34,551 nucleotides of DNA from Euryarchaeota archaeon UBA602 (GTDB taxonomy: Archaea > Thermoplasmatota > Poseidoniia > Poseidoniales > Thalassarchaeaceae): positions 1 to 34,551 of the forward strand of contig DAHO01000004.1 in the NCBI GenBank assembly GCA_002498455.1. Direction: 5' to 3'. A program made the position numbers and the translations under genes. Positions within the stretch are counted from its first letter, which is position 1, and the number at the start of each line of letters is the position of its first letter. The notes beneath the pieces are model-generated. The model was not told the origin of the DNA. It saw only the letters and a list, made by a program, of their open reading frames with translations, and searched no databases. Shown here piece by piece: positions 8,991 through 15,897 of this stretch.

Positions 8991-9956
8991 TTAATCCATT
9001 CCGAATTCTTCAATGAGCAATCTGCGCATCAATCGTCGAGCACCATGTAGTACCAAGGAAGCGAAGCATAGTGACATGCCCAACATGCCCAACCAAGCAG
9101 CCGTTAAACCGGGCCCAACTGACAAAGAGACTGAACCATCTGTAATGGTCTCCAACTCGTTTAGGACCCGCATGCCAATGGCTGCCCCGGTTGCAAGGAG
9201 TGAGATTCCTGGAACTCCAAAGAACAGGAGTGGTTTTTTCTGAGACAGTGAAATGAGCGCGAAACTGAACACCGTAAATCCATGCGATAGTGCGGTGTAT
9301 CGGCTGCCTTTTGGTACATCGTATCGAATTCGGGTGGGGACTTCTTTGACCTTCAATTGCATGTCGTCGCAGGCGTTCAAGATTTCAAGGCAAGATTCCA
9401 TGCCATCATGATCGAAATTGAGCCGCTCCAGTGCTTTTGGTCCAAAGGCTCTGAATCCACTTTGGGTATCTTTGATGTTCAGGTCACTGGATAGATTGGA
9501 GGCAGCAGTGATGACCTTGATTCCCAGAGCACGATATGCCGGCATGTTTTCTGCACCTCCGCCATCGACGAATCTTGAGCCAATGACAACATCTGCTTCG
9601 CCGATTAGGATGGGTGCCAACAAATGAGGGATGTCACTGGGTTCATGTTGGCCATCACTGTCCAAAATGACCAATGCTCGGCTGCGTCGTTCTTGGGCCG
9701 TGCCAAAGATGGTTTTCAATGCACCACCATAGCCTCGATTGGCTCGATGGTGGTGTACCTCAGCACCCAATTTTCGTGCGATACGGGAGGATGAGTCTGA
9801 AGACCCATCATCAACACAAAGCACGGTGTCCACGTGCGGTTTACACGACAACACGACACTTCCAATGGTTTCCTCTTCGTTGAAAACAGGCATGGCCGCA
9901 ATGATGGGTCCATCCCAAATCGGGGGTGCATTGCCCGTTGCCTCACGACTCTGCAT
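8991..9956 (-). CDS. family 2 glycosyltransferase, polyprenyl/dolichyl-phosphate sugar synthase-like, membrane-anchored
   Basis: A 321-aa GT-A fold glycosyltransferase of the DPM1/DPG-synthase type, which transfers a sugar from a nucleotide donor to a polyprenyl phosphate at the inner membrane face. Seen: AMPVFNEEETIGSVV near residue 21, nucleotide-binding CVDDGSSDSS at 47-56, the metal-binding DSDGQH motif at 99-104, GSRFVDGG near 126, and KDTQSGFRAF near 162, all typical of the family. Two hydrophobic helices at the C-terminus (about 243-262 and 280-303) anchor the protein. It is a likely source of lipid-linked sugars for surface glycosylation. A hairpin separates it from the RND gene on the same strand; the 84-aa gene lies upstream. 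The sugar is not predictable. Confidence 0.88.
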   Translation of the reverse strand: MQSREATGNAPPIWDGPIIAAMPVFNEEETIGSVVLSCKPHVDTVLCVDDGSSDSSSRIARKLGAEVHHHRANRGYGGALKTIFGTAQERRSRALVILDSDGQHEPSDIPHLLAPILIGEADVVIGSRFVDGGGAENMPAYRALGIKVITAASNLSSDLNIKDTQSGFRAFGPKALERLNFDHDGMESCLEILNACDDMQLKVKEVPTRIRYDVPKGSRYTALSHGFTVFSFALISLSQKKPLLFFGVPGISLLATGAAIGMRVLNELETITDGSVSLSVGPGLTAAWLGMLGMSLCFASLVLHGARRLMRRLLIEEFGMD

Positions 9957-10026
9957 TGATTCATGAGCCCATTGAATTCCATTTCAACACTTCCCCTATA
10001 TTCTCGCACTGTGGGCGAAATGATTG

Positions 10027-10054
10027 GGTCGCCGAGGAGACCACCCCGGCGACC
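10027..10054 (-). terminator. stem-loop after the 84-aa gene
   Basis: An 8-bp inverted repeat GGTCGCCG/CGGCGACC with a 12-nt loop, 7 nt beyond the stop at 10062 and before the start of the glycosyltransferase at 9956. It is probably a terminator or processing signal. Confidence 0.45.
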
Positions 10055-10061
10055 ACTTCAT

Positions 10062-10316
10062 TCAGTCAAGCATGAGTTGACTCACAGTCGTTACGATTCT
10101 TTCACCTTCGATGACCTTACGTAAGGCGTCCAAACTGATGACCAAAGACGCATAGTGTTGACCATCTTCCGTACGATACGTACGACAATCACCAAACGCA
10201 TTCGTATTGATTGATACATTGACTGCCTTACCCGCTTGACTGCGTCGCACATATCCTACGAGAAGGCTTGGCATCTGGTTTTCATTCTTGTTTTCATTTT
10301 GCTTTTTGTTTACCAT
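10062..10316 (-). CDS. small conserved-looking protein, 84 aa, unknown function
   Basis: A short hydrophilic N-terminus rich in Asn, Lys and Glu (MVNKKQNENKNENQ) is followed by a compact alpha/beta segment. That segment has a basic strand (LLVGYVRRSQAGKAVNVSIN), a DGQHYASLVISLDAL strand-helix and a final helix with a basic turn (KVIEGERIVTTVSQLM). The shape resembles small archaeal nucleic-acid-associated or regulatory proteins, but I know no named family and make no functional claim. The start at 10316 is an ATG. It has its own promoter region (10317-10487), shared divergently with the epimerase gene, and a hairpin after its stop, so it seems to be a single-gene transcript. Confidence 0.7.
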   Translation of the reverse strand: MVNKKQNENKNENQMPSLLVGYVRRSQAGKAVNVSINTNAFGDCRTYRTEDGQHYASLVISLDALRKVIEGERIVTTVSQLMLD

Positions 10317-10404
10317 TTTCTCAACTCCATTTTGTGAGATCTATTGCTGGATTTCGGCAGTCCACTACCTTTTCGATAAGGGTGAATTTGGAAATCGAAA
10401 TTCA

Positions 10405-10439
10405 CTCCGCTAGCGGAGGGAAACTGATTGAAACTGATT
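10405..10439. promoter_or_regulatory. 14-nt palindrome followed by a 10-nt tandem repeat, candidate operator
   Basis: In the 171-nt divergent region between the 84-aa gene and the epimerase, a perfect 14-nt palindrome (CTCCGCTAGCGGAG, 10405-10418) is followed one base later by two exact copies of GAAACTGATT (10420-10429 and 10430-10439). The copies are one helical turn apart. Such spacing is typical of protein-binding sites, and the location about 50-80 nt upstream of the epimerase ATG fits an operator. The rest of the gap is AT-rich with no gene. Confidence 0.4.
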
Positions 10440-10487
10440 TCTCCCAATAACGTTGGTTTGAAGAACAACTCCCTTGTCGCATAGGCC

Positions 10488-11429
10488 ATGAAGGTCTTGG
10501 TCACCGGGGGTGCTGGATTCATCGGTTCGCACTTGGTCGATTTACTCGTCGAGCGTGGAGATGAAGTGATTATCTTCGACAACATGAGCAGTGGTCGCCA
10601 CGAATTCTTTGCACATCACGGTGAAAAAATTCAATTTGTGGAGGGTGATTTGCTCGATCTCGATGCCGTTAAGTCGGTCATGCCAGGTGTTGATTTGGTC
10701 TTCCATTTGGCAGCCAATCCTGACATACGTTTGGGTACACGTGTGACTGACACAGACTTGAAACAAGGTACCATTGCGACTTACAATGTCCTTGAGTCCA
10801 TGCGCTGTGCGGATGTAAAGAATATCGCATTCTCAAGCAGCAGTGTCGTCTATGGTGAGGCATCTGAAATGCCAACACCCGAAACCTATGGTCCCCTATT
10901 CCCAATCAGTCTCTATGGCGCCAGTAAATTGGGTTCAGAAGCCCTCATCACCAGTTGGGTTGGAACCTTTGGCCTCAAGGCTTGGTTGTTCCGATTTGCC
11001 AATATTGTCGGAGCGAGAGGTACTCACGGTGTGATTTTCGACTTTATTCATAAGTTGAAGGCCGACCCCACTCGCCTCGAGGTATTGGGCAATGGACGTC
11101 AAGAAAAATCCTACATGGAGGTCATCGATTGTGCCCGTGCCATGGTACACCTGACGGAGTCCACGAATGAACAAGTGAATTGCTTCAATTTGGGGACTCA
11201 CGATACATGCAGTGTTCGAAGAATCGCCGAAATTGTGGTTGAAGAAACCGGCTTCGAAAATGTCAGTATAGAATACACGGGAGGCGATCGTGGCTGGGCA
11301 GGAGACGTGCCCAAGACCATGCTCGACCCCTCTGCATTATTCAGTCAGGGTTTCACTCCAAATTACGACTCGGAAGGGGCCATCAGACATACAGCCTCGA
11401 CATTAATACAGGAGATTGGACTGCCATGA
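10488..11429 (+). CDS. NAD-dependent sugar-nucleotide epimerase/dehydratase (GalE/WcaG-like)
   Basis: A 313-aa extended short-chain dehydrogenase. The N-terminal Rossmann motif TGGAGFIGSHL (GxxGxxG at residues 7-13) and acidic D31 after the second strand indicate NAD preference. The catalytic region has FSSSSVVYG near residues 115-123 and the YGASK pair Tyr143/Lys147. Length and motif order match archaeal and bacterial UDP-glucose 4-epimerase-like enzymes that supply sugars for surface glycans or glycolipids. The exact substrate cannot be fixed from sequence. It is the first gene of a coupled trio: its TGA overlaps the ATG of the thioredoxin-like gene (ATGA at 11426-11429). A palindrome and tandem repeat upstream may regulate it. 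Confidence 0.9.
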   Translation: MKVLVTGGAGFIGSHLVDLLVERGDEVIIFDNMSSGRHEFFAHHGEKIQFVEGDLLDLDAVKSVMPGVDLVFHLAANPDIRLGTRVTDTDLKQGTIATYNVLESMRCADVKNIAFSSSSVVYGEASEMPTPETYGPLFPISLYGASKLGSEALITSWVGTFGLKAWLFRFANIVGARGTHGVIFDFIHKLKADPTRLEVLGNGRQEKSYMEVIDCARAMVHLTESTNEQVNCFNLGTHDTCSVRRIAEIVVEETGFENVSIEYTGGDRGWAGDVPKTMLDPSALFSQGFTPNYDSEGAIRHTASTLIQEIGLP

Positions 11430-12100
11430 AGACTGAATCAAACAACTATCGAATGCTCAAAAACGACGAAGACGCCGATGCCAGAATGCTGGCATTTTTC
11501 GGTATATCTGGAATCCTTTCCGTCGTCGCGGTTTCTGTCCTATTGTTGGCTCCCCCAGCAGACTTGGGTGTAGATGAAGGCAAACTGGCACCTAATTTCG
11601 TATCTCAAGCATATGACACATCATGGTCTAGTTTTGAGTTGTACGATCACATTGATCAGACTTGGACAGAAGGTGAAGAAGGCGAGTGGGTCATGCTCCT
11701 ATTCATCGATACCGATTGCTCGTATTGTTTCAATGCTGGTGAGGAGCATTCCGATATGCACAGTGCGTATGCGTCAAATGTGAAGTTCTTCACAATCGCC
11801 ACTGAACTTCAACTTCCTAATCATGACAGTAGCAAGAAAGAAATTGTAGATTACAAGGAAAAGAATGACAATTCAGGATGCAAGGCCGACCGTACCAACT
11901 GCAATCAACGTCCAGGCGATGTACACAATTGGCCATATATCGATGACTTAGATCGCTCAATCGCTGATGATTACGACTTGCCCGGCACACCATTCTATCT
12001 ACTATTGTCTCCTGATGGTATAGTACAATGGAATAGTCAGCAAAGCTCGGATTTAGATCCGTTTGGTGCACTCCAATACCATGTAGGGGGGGGCGCATGA
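11426..12100 (+). CDS. membrane-anchored thioredoxin-like protein
   Basis: A 224-aa protein with one N-terminal membrane helix (about residues 22-42) placing the rest outside the cell. The external part is a thioredoxin-like fold with strand VMLLFIDTD, active-site motif CSYC (Cys98 and Cys101) and a cis-proline loop (LPGTPFYLL, near 186-194). An extra pair of cysteines lies between (GCKADRTNC, 152 and 159). It is likely a TlpA/DsbA-like thiol oxidoreductase. ATGA overlaps join it to the epimerase before and the VKOR after, so it is very likely the redox partner of the VKOR. In VKOR systems the thioredoxin-like protein oxidises secreted substrates and VKOR reoxidises it using quinone. A GGAG sequence at 11411-11414 may help initiation. 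Confidence 0.85.
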   Translation: MKTESNNYRMLKNDEDADARMLAFFGISGILSVVAVSVLLLAPPADLGVDEGKLAPNFVSQAYDTSWSSFELYDHIDQTWTEGEEGEWVMLLFIDTDCSYCFNAGEEHSDMHSAYASNVKFFTIATELQLPNHDSSKKEIVDYKEKNDNSGCKADRTNCNQRPGDVHNWPYIDDLDRSIADDYDLPGTPFYLLLSPDGIVQWNSQQSSDLDPFGALQYHVGGGA

Positions 12101-12747
12101 ACCCCACTCTGGTTGAATACGGTCCATTGGCCATATTCGTAGGATTTACGTTGGCTGGGTTGGCCATCAGCATGGGTCGATTCACGATTCCACAAATTAG
12201 CGACTACAGTTCAATGAAAAAGCGACTTTTGGGTCTTTTAATTGTGGAAATGGGTGGCCTTCTGACAAGCGCTTGGACGTTGATGATTCACTATCAATTG
12301 GCCACAGGCCCATCCAATTTATGCGCTGCAGAGGGCATTGTTCAGTGTGGTTCTGTTATTGGTGACTTGAATTACTCCACGGATCCAATACTCGGGGCAC
12401 CTTGGGGCCTTATCGGGATGATTGCATTCGCCCTTTTGGGATGGTTCACATTGTCGATGTTCTTGGATATGAAATCCGATTGGTCTCAGAAATATGTTGA
12501 CTATGCTTGGTGGATTAGTCTTCCGAGTATCCCTGGAATTCTTTGGTTGGTTTTCGTTGAGTTGGTTTTGGTCGAAGGAGCTCCGCATATCTGCCCCTAC
12601 TGTACCGCTGTACACGTTGCACTGATTGCAACCATGTACTTGTTGTACACCATTCGCAAAGAGCGTGACATGGGCAACTGGGATACTACGGGCCCAAAAC
12701 GATCGAAAGCCGAATTGCTTGCTGAAGCTCGAAGCAAGAAGAAGTAA
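12097..12747 (+). CDS. vitamin K epoxide reductase (VKOR) family protein
   Basis: A 216-aa integral membrane protein with about five helices. The VKOR signature is complete: loop cysteines Cys76 and Cys84 (eight apart, the same spacing as Cys43 and Cys51 in human VKOR), a conserved-type serine near 94 (LNYSTD), and the active-site CPYC at 166-169 in the fourth helix region. The role in prokaryotic homologues is to take electrons from a thioredoxin-like partner and pass them to quinone, driving disulfide formation in exported proteins. That partner is encoded directly upstream with overlapping stop and start. The C-terminus is a basic cytoplasmic tail (SKAELLAEARSKKK). The gene abuts the 95-aa gene on the other strand with no bases between stop codons. 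Confidence 0.92.
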   Translation: MNPTLVEYGPLAIFVGFTLAGLAISMGRFTIPQISDYSSMKKRLLGLLIVEMGGLLTSAWTLMIHYQLATGPSNLCAAEGIVQCGSVIGDLNYSTDPILGAPWGLIGMIAFALLGWFTLSMFLDMKSDWSQKYVDYAWWISLPSIPGILWLVFVELVLVEGAPHICPYCTAVHVALIATMYLLYTIRKERDMGNWDTTGPKRSKAELLAEARSKKK

Positions 12748-13035
12748 TCACGGCTGATAGACGCCACCGATTTCGAATAAGCCGACATCGGTGCGCATAT
12801 CGACGGGTTCCATTCGAACCACGGTTACATCCAATCTTGCTTCAGATGCGTATTGGGCCCGTAAGATATCATACAGCCTTCCTTGGACCTCTGACATCTC
12901 GGCACCGCGGATGATGGTAATCATCCTGACTGGATTATCCTCGGGCAGTTCTACGACATATTCGACAAGCCATTCTCGATCTGTTTGAGCACCCTCAAGG
13001 CGCTCCTCTTCTCTTTCTTCGGGTGTGTACGCCAT
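12748..13035 (-). CDS. small alpha/beta protein, 95 aa, unknown function
   Basis: Acidic N-terminus (TPEEREEERLEGAQ), then alternating strands and helices: EWLVEYVVELP, VRMITIIRGAEMSEVQGRLYDIL and ARLDVTVVRMEPVDM. The pattern suggests a ferredoxin-like or ACT-like small fold (inference). There is no signal peptide, cysteine or membrane helix, so it is cytoplasmic. The ATG at 13035 follows a region with a GNRA-type hairpin and a T-tract that belong to the upstream thioredoxin-fold gene. The stop abuts the VKOR stop with zero spacing. No family is recognised. Confidence 0.7.
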   Translation of the reverse strand: MAYTPEEREEERLEGAQTDREWLVEYVVELPEDNPVRMITIIRGAEMSEVQGRLYDILRAQYASEARLDVTVVRMEPVDMRTDVGLFEIGGVYQP

Positions 13036-13063
13036 CAGGATATAGTTGGCAGTGAGGGACTAT

Positions 13064-13098
13064 CAATGCTTCGCAGCATTGCGATTGAACGAAAAAAA
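13064..13098 (-). terminator. T7 tract followed by a GNRA-type hairpin
   Basis: Downstream of the secreted thioredoxin-fold gene (stop at 13127), the minus strand has seven consecutive T (13092-13098). An inverted repeat CAATGCT/AGCATTG closing a GCGA tetraloop follows (13064-13081). The oligo-T tract is the recognised archaeal intrinsic termination signal. The hairpin lies beyond it and may instead belong to the leader of the 95-aa gene. Confidence 0.5.
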
Positions 13099-13126
13099 CA
13101 GAGTATAATATAGGTCCATGTTTATA

Positions 13127-14017
13127 CTATGTGTCTCGCGATATGAGCGTGCTGAATATCACTAGCGCCAGGACCGGCCAAAACCATGCTAATTTTGAAT
13201 AATTTTCCGTATTCCGGGGTATTTCTTCAGAATATATCGCAGTCACGCCCCGAACCTCGCCGAATTCTTCGATAATCGTCACAAATCCATCAGCATCACC
13301 ACTGGTTTCCAACCGAATCTCAGAATGCCAGCCCAGATTTGACCCATTTTGCTCTGGTATCGACCAACCAAAACCTCCATCAAACGAGTCAGTCACATTG
13401 CCACTTGCATCGAATGAAATCATCTGTGTGGCGACATCATGATGGACATCAATACCATTGTTGGCAATTTCACTGGTCATTTGCATCGTTTGAATTCTGA
13501 ATACGGTCACGGTTGCATTCCCAGACAATGACTGGTCGAAGTCAATGGTGAGCTGATGTATGTCGTCATTGCCTTGGTTGTTCCAAGTATCCCAACCGAC
13601 ACGCATGCGAATCCAATCGGAACGTGAAATCTCTGCAGATCGCAATTCATTCTCAAGAAGCGACTGTGAGACGGTCCCTTGCAATTGACCCTGTCCATCG
13701 AACCAAAAGGTCGGTAGTTGCAATTGGTCATCGGCCTGCTTCAAGGCAATTCGATGAGTTGTCAGTGGGCTGCCGAATGGGTCGTGATCATCAGGGTGTA
13801 GGGCCACTCGAACAACTCGGGTCGAATGTGCATCGACGAAATCGGTAATCCACGGGTCGACCGTGGCGCAACTCTCACACCAAGTGGCCGTGTATTGTTC
13901 CAATAGAATCGAGTGACCTCCCTCGACTTCACGAGAAACATCGGGTCCACCCGTTTGGGCCAATGCTAGGGGTTGCATGAACAGGGCGAACAGAACCAGT
14001 AACGCCCACTTCGGCAT
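13127..14017 (-). CDS. secreted, C-terminally anchored thioredoxin-fold protein
   Basis: A 296-aa exported protein. With ATG at 14017 it starts MPKWALLVLFALFMQPLALA, a good signal peptide. An upstream ATG at 14044 adds nine residues and is less favoured given the promoter position. The thioredoxin-like domain follows, with YTATWCESC (CxxC at residues 47 and 50), a long helix, and a cis-proline-type loop LQLPTFWFD. A beta domain of about 140 residues comes next, then a C-terminal membrane helix (LAWFWPVLALVIFSTLI) and a short tail. The CxxC motif suggests disulfide exchange outside the cell. It is not coupled to the VKOR gene but lies 1.3 kb away on the other strand, so it may be another client or partner of that pathway. 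Confidence 0.82.
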   Translation of the reverse strand: MPKWALLVLFALFMQPLALAQTGGPDVSREVEGGHSILLEQYTATWCESCATVDPWITDFVDAHSTRVVRVALHPDDHDPFGSPLTTHRIALKQADDQLQLPTFWFDGQGQLQGTVSQSLLENELRSAEISRSDWIRMRVGWDTWNNQGNDDIHQLTIDFDQSLSGNATVTVFRIQTMQMTSEIANNGIDVHHDVATQMISFDASGNVTDSFDGGFGWSIPEQNGSNLGWHSEIRLETSGDADGFVTIIEEFGEVRGVTAIYSEEIPRNTENYSKLAWFWPVLALVIFSTLISRDT

Positions 14018-14043
14018 GTTCTTGGCGCAGATGCCGGGTCTCA

Positions 14044-14053
14044 TTTACATATC
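14044..14053. promoter_or_regulatory. candidate shared TATA element between divergent genes
   Basis: The gap between the thioredoxin-fold gene and the rlmE gene is very short. The only AT-rich patch, TTTACATAT, can be read as a TATA-like box on both strands. On the plus strand it is about 30-39 nt before the rlmE ATG at 14083. On the minus strand it is about 27-36 nt before the ATG at 14017. The symmetric spacing supports one element, or two overlapping ones, serving both genes, and supports the 14017 start. Confidence 0.35.
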
Positions 14054-14082
14054 CCGGGCTCGGCCCGATGTTGAGGGTTACC

Positions 14083-14880
14083 ATGAGTAAGCGCTGGTTT
14101 CAGGCCCATCAGCGTGATACATGGCGCCGACAAGCTCGCTCCAAGGGTTACCGCGCGAGGTCTGCATTCAAACTCAAGCAGATTCAAGAGAAATTTAACT
14201 TGATTCGGGAAGGTGACCTTGTCCTTGATGTGGGATGCCACCCCGGTGGTTGGACCCAAGTTTCAGTTGAGGAAACCGGACCCAATGGTTTGGTCATCGG
14301 CATCGATTTATTGGCAAGTGCACCAGTTGAAGGGGCACAGATGGTCACTGGTGATGTAACGGATTCAAATTCGCAACAAAGAATCTTACAATTACTCCAC
14401 GACGGTATGAAAGTCGATGGTACACGTTTGCCCGAACCCTTGGCAGGTGAACAGCGATTATTCAACACCATCGTGTCTGATATTTCACCTCGCCTGACTG
14501 GCCAATATGACCGTGATCAAGCAATATCGCTTGAATTGGTAGCGATGGTATTTGATTTCACACTCCCTTTACTTACTCCGGGTGGAGCGTTTGTCACGAA
14601 AATTTTCCAAGGCACAGGCATTGAGGGAATAGTGAATGCTGCAAAACAGCGATTCTCTAGGGTACAGCGGTTTTCTCCTGATGCATCGCGCAACTCATCT
14701 TCAGAAGTATTTCTGGTTTGCAAGAATAAATTGCCTCGACCCAAGAAAGGTTCAGGTGGAAAATCAGTGGCCTACGAACTGGATCGACACTTGGAATCCG
14801 AAGGAATCATACAGCCTAAGACTGAAGATGTTGAAAGTGAAATTAAGAGTGGATTCAGACGAATCCCAAAGAAAGGATAA
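14083..14880 (+). CDS. rlmE: RlmE/FtsJ-type RNA 2'-O-ribose methyltransferase
   Basis: A 265-aa SAM-dependent methyltransferase acting on the 2'-OH of rRNA (RlmE, U2552 in E. coli numbering) or tRNA, as in archaeal and eukaryotic FtsJ homologues. Seen: the basic N-terminus with RARSAFKLKQI, the SAM motif VLDVGCHPGGWTQV (about residues 47-60), VIGIDLL as motif II, and the K-D-K-E catalytic tetrad at Lys30, Asp133 (VSDISPRL), Lys173 (VTKIFQG) and Glu208 (SSEVFLVC). A basic and acidic C-terminal extension of about 50 residues goes beyond the bacterial enzyme. ATG at 14083 gives the family-typical MSKRWFQAHQRD start. An OB-fold gene follows about 80 nt later on the same strand. Confidence 0.93.
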   Translation: MSKRWFQAHQRDTWRRQARSKGYRARSAFKLKQIQEKFNLIREGDLVLDVGCHPGGWTQVSVEETGPNGLVIGIDLLASAPVEGAQMVTGDVTDSNSQQRILQLLHDGMKVDGTRLPEPLAGEQRLFNTIVSDISPRLTGQYDRDQAISLELVAMVFDFTLPLLTPGGAFVTKIFQGTGIEGIVNAAKQRFSRVQRFSPDASRNSSSEVFLVCKNKLPRPKKGSGGKSVAYELDRHLESEGIIQPKTEDVESEIKSGFRRIPKKG

Positions 14881-14947
14881 CACATTCACTTTCACTCACC
14901 TCTCAGCGAAATGACTGTCGACCAAAGGCGGGCATCTCGGTTGCTCT

Positions 14948-14953
14948 GAGGAG
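14948..14953 (+). promoter_or_regulatory. ribosome binding site GAGGAG fixing the OB-fold gene start
   Basis: GAGGAG ends 8 nt before ATG at 14962, ideal spacing for that codon. It overlaps the GTG at 14953, which could otherwise be taken as the start. It therefore favours the ATG. Confidence 0.55.
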
Positions 14954-14961
14954 TGAATAGA

Positions 14962-15372
14962 ATGTCTGTCAGTATTGTTAGAAGTAGCCCGCTAGAAACT
15001 CGACAACGCGAGAATAGGAGAAGTATATTACGCGAAATTGGTCGATGCCAAATCGATACGAAGCCCAAAGTGAAACCTAGAATTCGAGTTGAGGATTTGA
15101 TCCCCAACCGACCCATTGGCCGCATTGAACTCCTTATTTTGCGCCGATACCCTCGTCGTACGGTCACCTCCAAGGGTTGGAAAGGCTCAGTCGCTGCGGC
15201 GTGTGGACGTGATGAATCCGGTCTAATCGGAGTCGTATTGTGGGGCGATCAAGTCGATCGTGTACGAACCGGCGATATCATTTCAATTGAAGGGGGTTGG
15301 TGCCGTTACAGTCACGGACAGAAAGTGGTTTCCTCGGGGCGTACGGGTCGTCTTACGGTTCTTGAGGCGTAA
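14962..15372 (+). CDS. OB-fold nucleic-acid-binding protein (RPA/SSB-like), 136 aa
   Basis: A small basic protein whose C-terminal 80 residues look like a single OB fold. Seen: GRIELLILRRYPRRTVTSKG, a strand ending in the ssDNA-binding type sequence GLIGVVLWGDQVDRVRTGDI, and a last strand SGRTGRLTVLE. The pattern of a W/G/D turn followed by hydrophobic-x-x-GD is characteristic of archaeal RPA32 and SSB-like domains. The N-terminal 45 residues are basic and probably flexible. The role is likely single-stranded DNA or RNA binding. It lies between an rRNA methyltransferase and the zinc-ribbon/aEF1-beta pair, so a link to RNA is also possible. A good GAGGAG precedes the ATG. Confidence 0.78.
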   Translation: MSVSIVRSSPLETRQRENRRSILREIGRCQIDTKPKVKPRIRVEDLIPNRPIGRIELLILRRYPRRTVTSKGWKGSVAAACGRDESGLIGVVLWGDQVDRVRTGDIISIEGGWCRYSHGQKVVSSGRTGRLTVLEA

Positions 15373-15442
15373 TTCTATGGCCGTAGACCTTCGGTCAACC
15401 ATATTAAGGAGGAGTCGGTCGCCGGCTCGCTGAGGGACCATT

Positions 15443-15610
15443 ATGCAGAAGCGCGCAACAACCTGCTCCGCATCGGGCGTACCACTAACGGACGCTAAGA
15501 GTACCTCATTCCCCTGCCCCACATGTGGCGAACCCATTGGTCGTTCCGAACGCTGCCGCAATCAAGCTGTGACCTATTATTGTCCAGCCTGTGGATTCCA
15601 GGGCCCCTGA
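15443..15610 (+). CDS. small zinc-ribbon protein, 55 aa, next to aEF1-beta
   Basis: A 55-aa protein with a two-part zinc site: an initial Cys near residue 8, FPCPTCGEPIG (Cys25 and Cys28), a lone Cys38, and YYCPACGFQG (Cys47 and Cys50). Length and arrangement match the archaeal family of very small zinc fingers (HVO_2753-like) that is almost always encoded directly before aEF1-beta. The next gene here is aEF1-beta: its ribosome binding site begins two bases after this stop, and its GTG lies 14 nt after it. Function in translation or regulation is known only by association. A TATA-like ATATTAA at 15401-15407 suggests a promoter. Confidence 0.85.
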   Translation: MQKRATTCSASGVPLTDAKSTSFPCPTCGEPIGRSERCRNQAVTYYCPACGFQGP

Positions 15611-15611
15611 T

Positions 15612-15616
15612 GGAGG
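15612..15616 (+). promoter_or_regulatory. ribosome binding site GGAGG for aEF1-beta
   Basis: GGAGG ends 7 nt before GTG at 15624. It fixes that GTG as the start, giving a 90-aa protein of the usual family length, rather than the in-frame GTG at 15591 inside the zinc-ribbon gene. Confidence 0.65.
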
Positions 15617-15623
15617 ATTTTTC

Positions 15624-15896
15624 GTGGGTGAAGTGGCAGTCAAATACAAAATCATGTGTGACCCTGATATTGAACAAGTCAATGCTGAGGGCATTGCTAG
15701 CGCCATGCAAGAGATGAATAGCGATGTCGGTGTTGTTCAAATGGTCGAAACCAAGCCACTCGCTTTTGGTCTCAAATTCGTTGAAGCACATTGTGTCATC
15801 CAAGAGGGTGACGGGACAGTTGACCAATTCGAGGATTCAATTCGAAGTATCCTCGGTGTTGGTGAAGTCGAAGTACTTGAAATCGGCCGCCTTTAA
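15624..15896 (+). CDS. ef1b: translation elongation factor 1-beta (aEF1B)
   Basis: A 90-aa nucleotide exchange factor that regenerates GTP-bound aEF1A. The family pattern is clear: N-terminal strand VAVKYKIMCDPDIEQVN, a central helix, KPLAFGLKFVEAHCVIQEGD with the conserved L-x-F-G-L-K type segment that contacts aEF1A, and a C-terminal VGEVEVLEIGRL. The start is GTG, with GGAGG 7 nt upstream. It is preceded by its usual zinc-ribbon partner with tight spacing, which confirms the assignment. It converges with truD, with one base between the two stop codons. Confidence 0.95.
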   Translation: MGEVAVKYKIMCDPDIEQVNAEGIASAMQEMNSDVGVVQMVETKPLAFGLKFVEAHCVIQEGDGTVDQFEDSIRSILGVGEVEVLEIGRL

Positions 15897-15897
15897 C

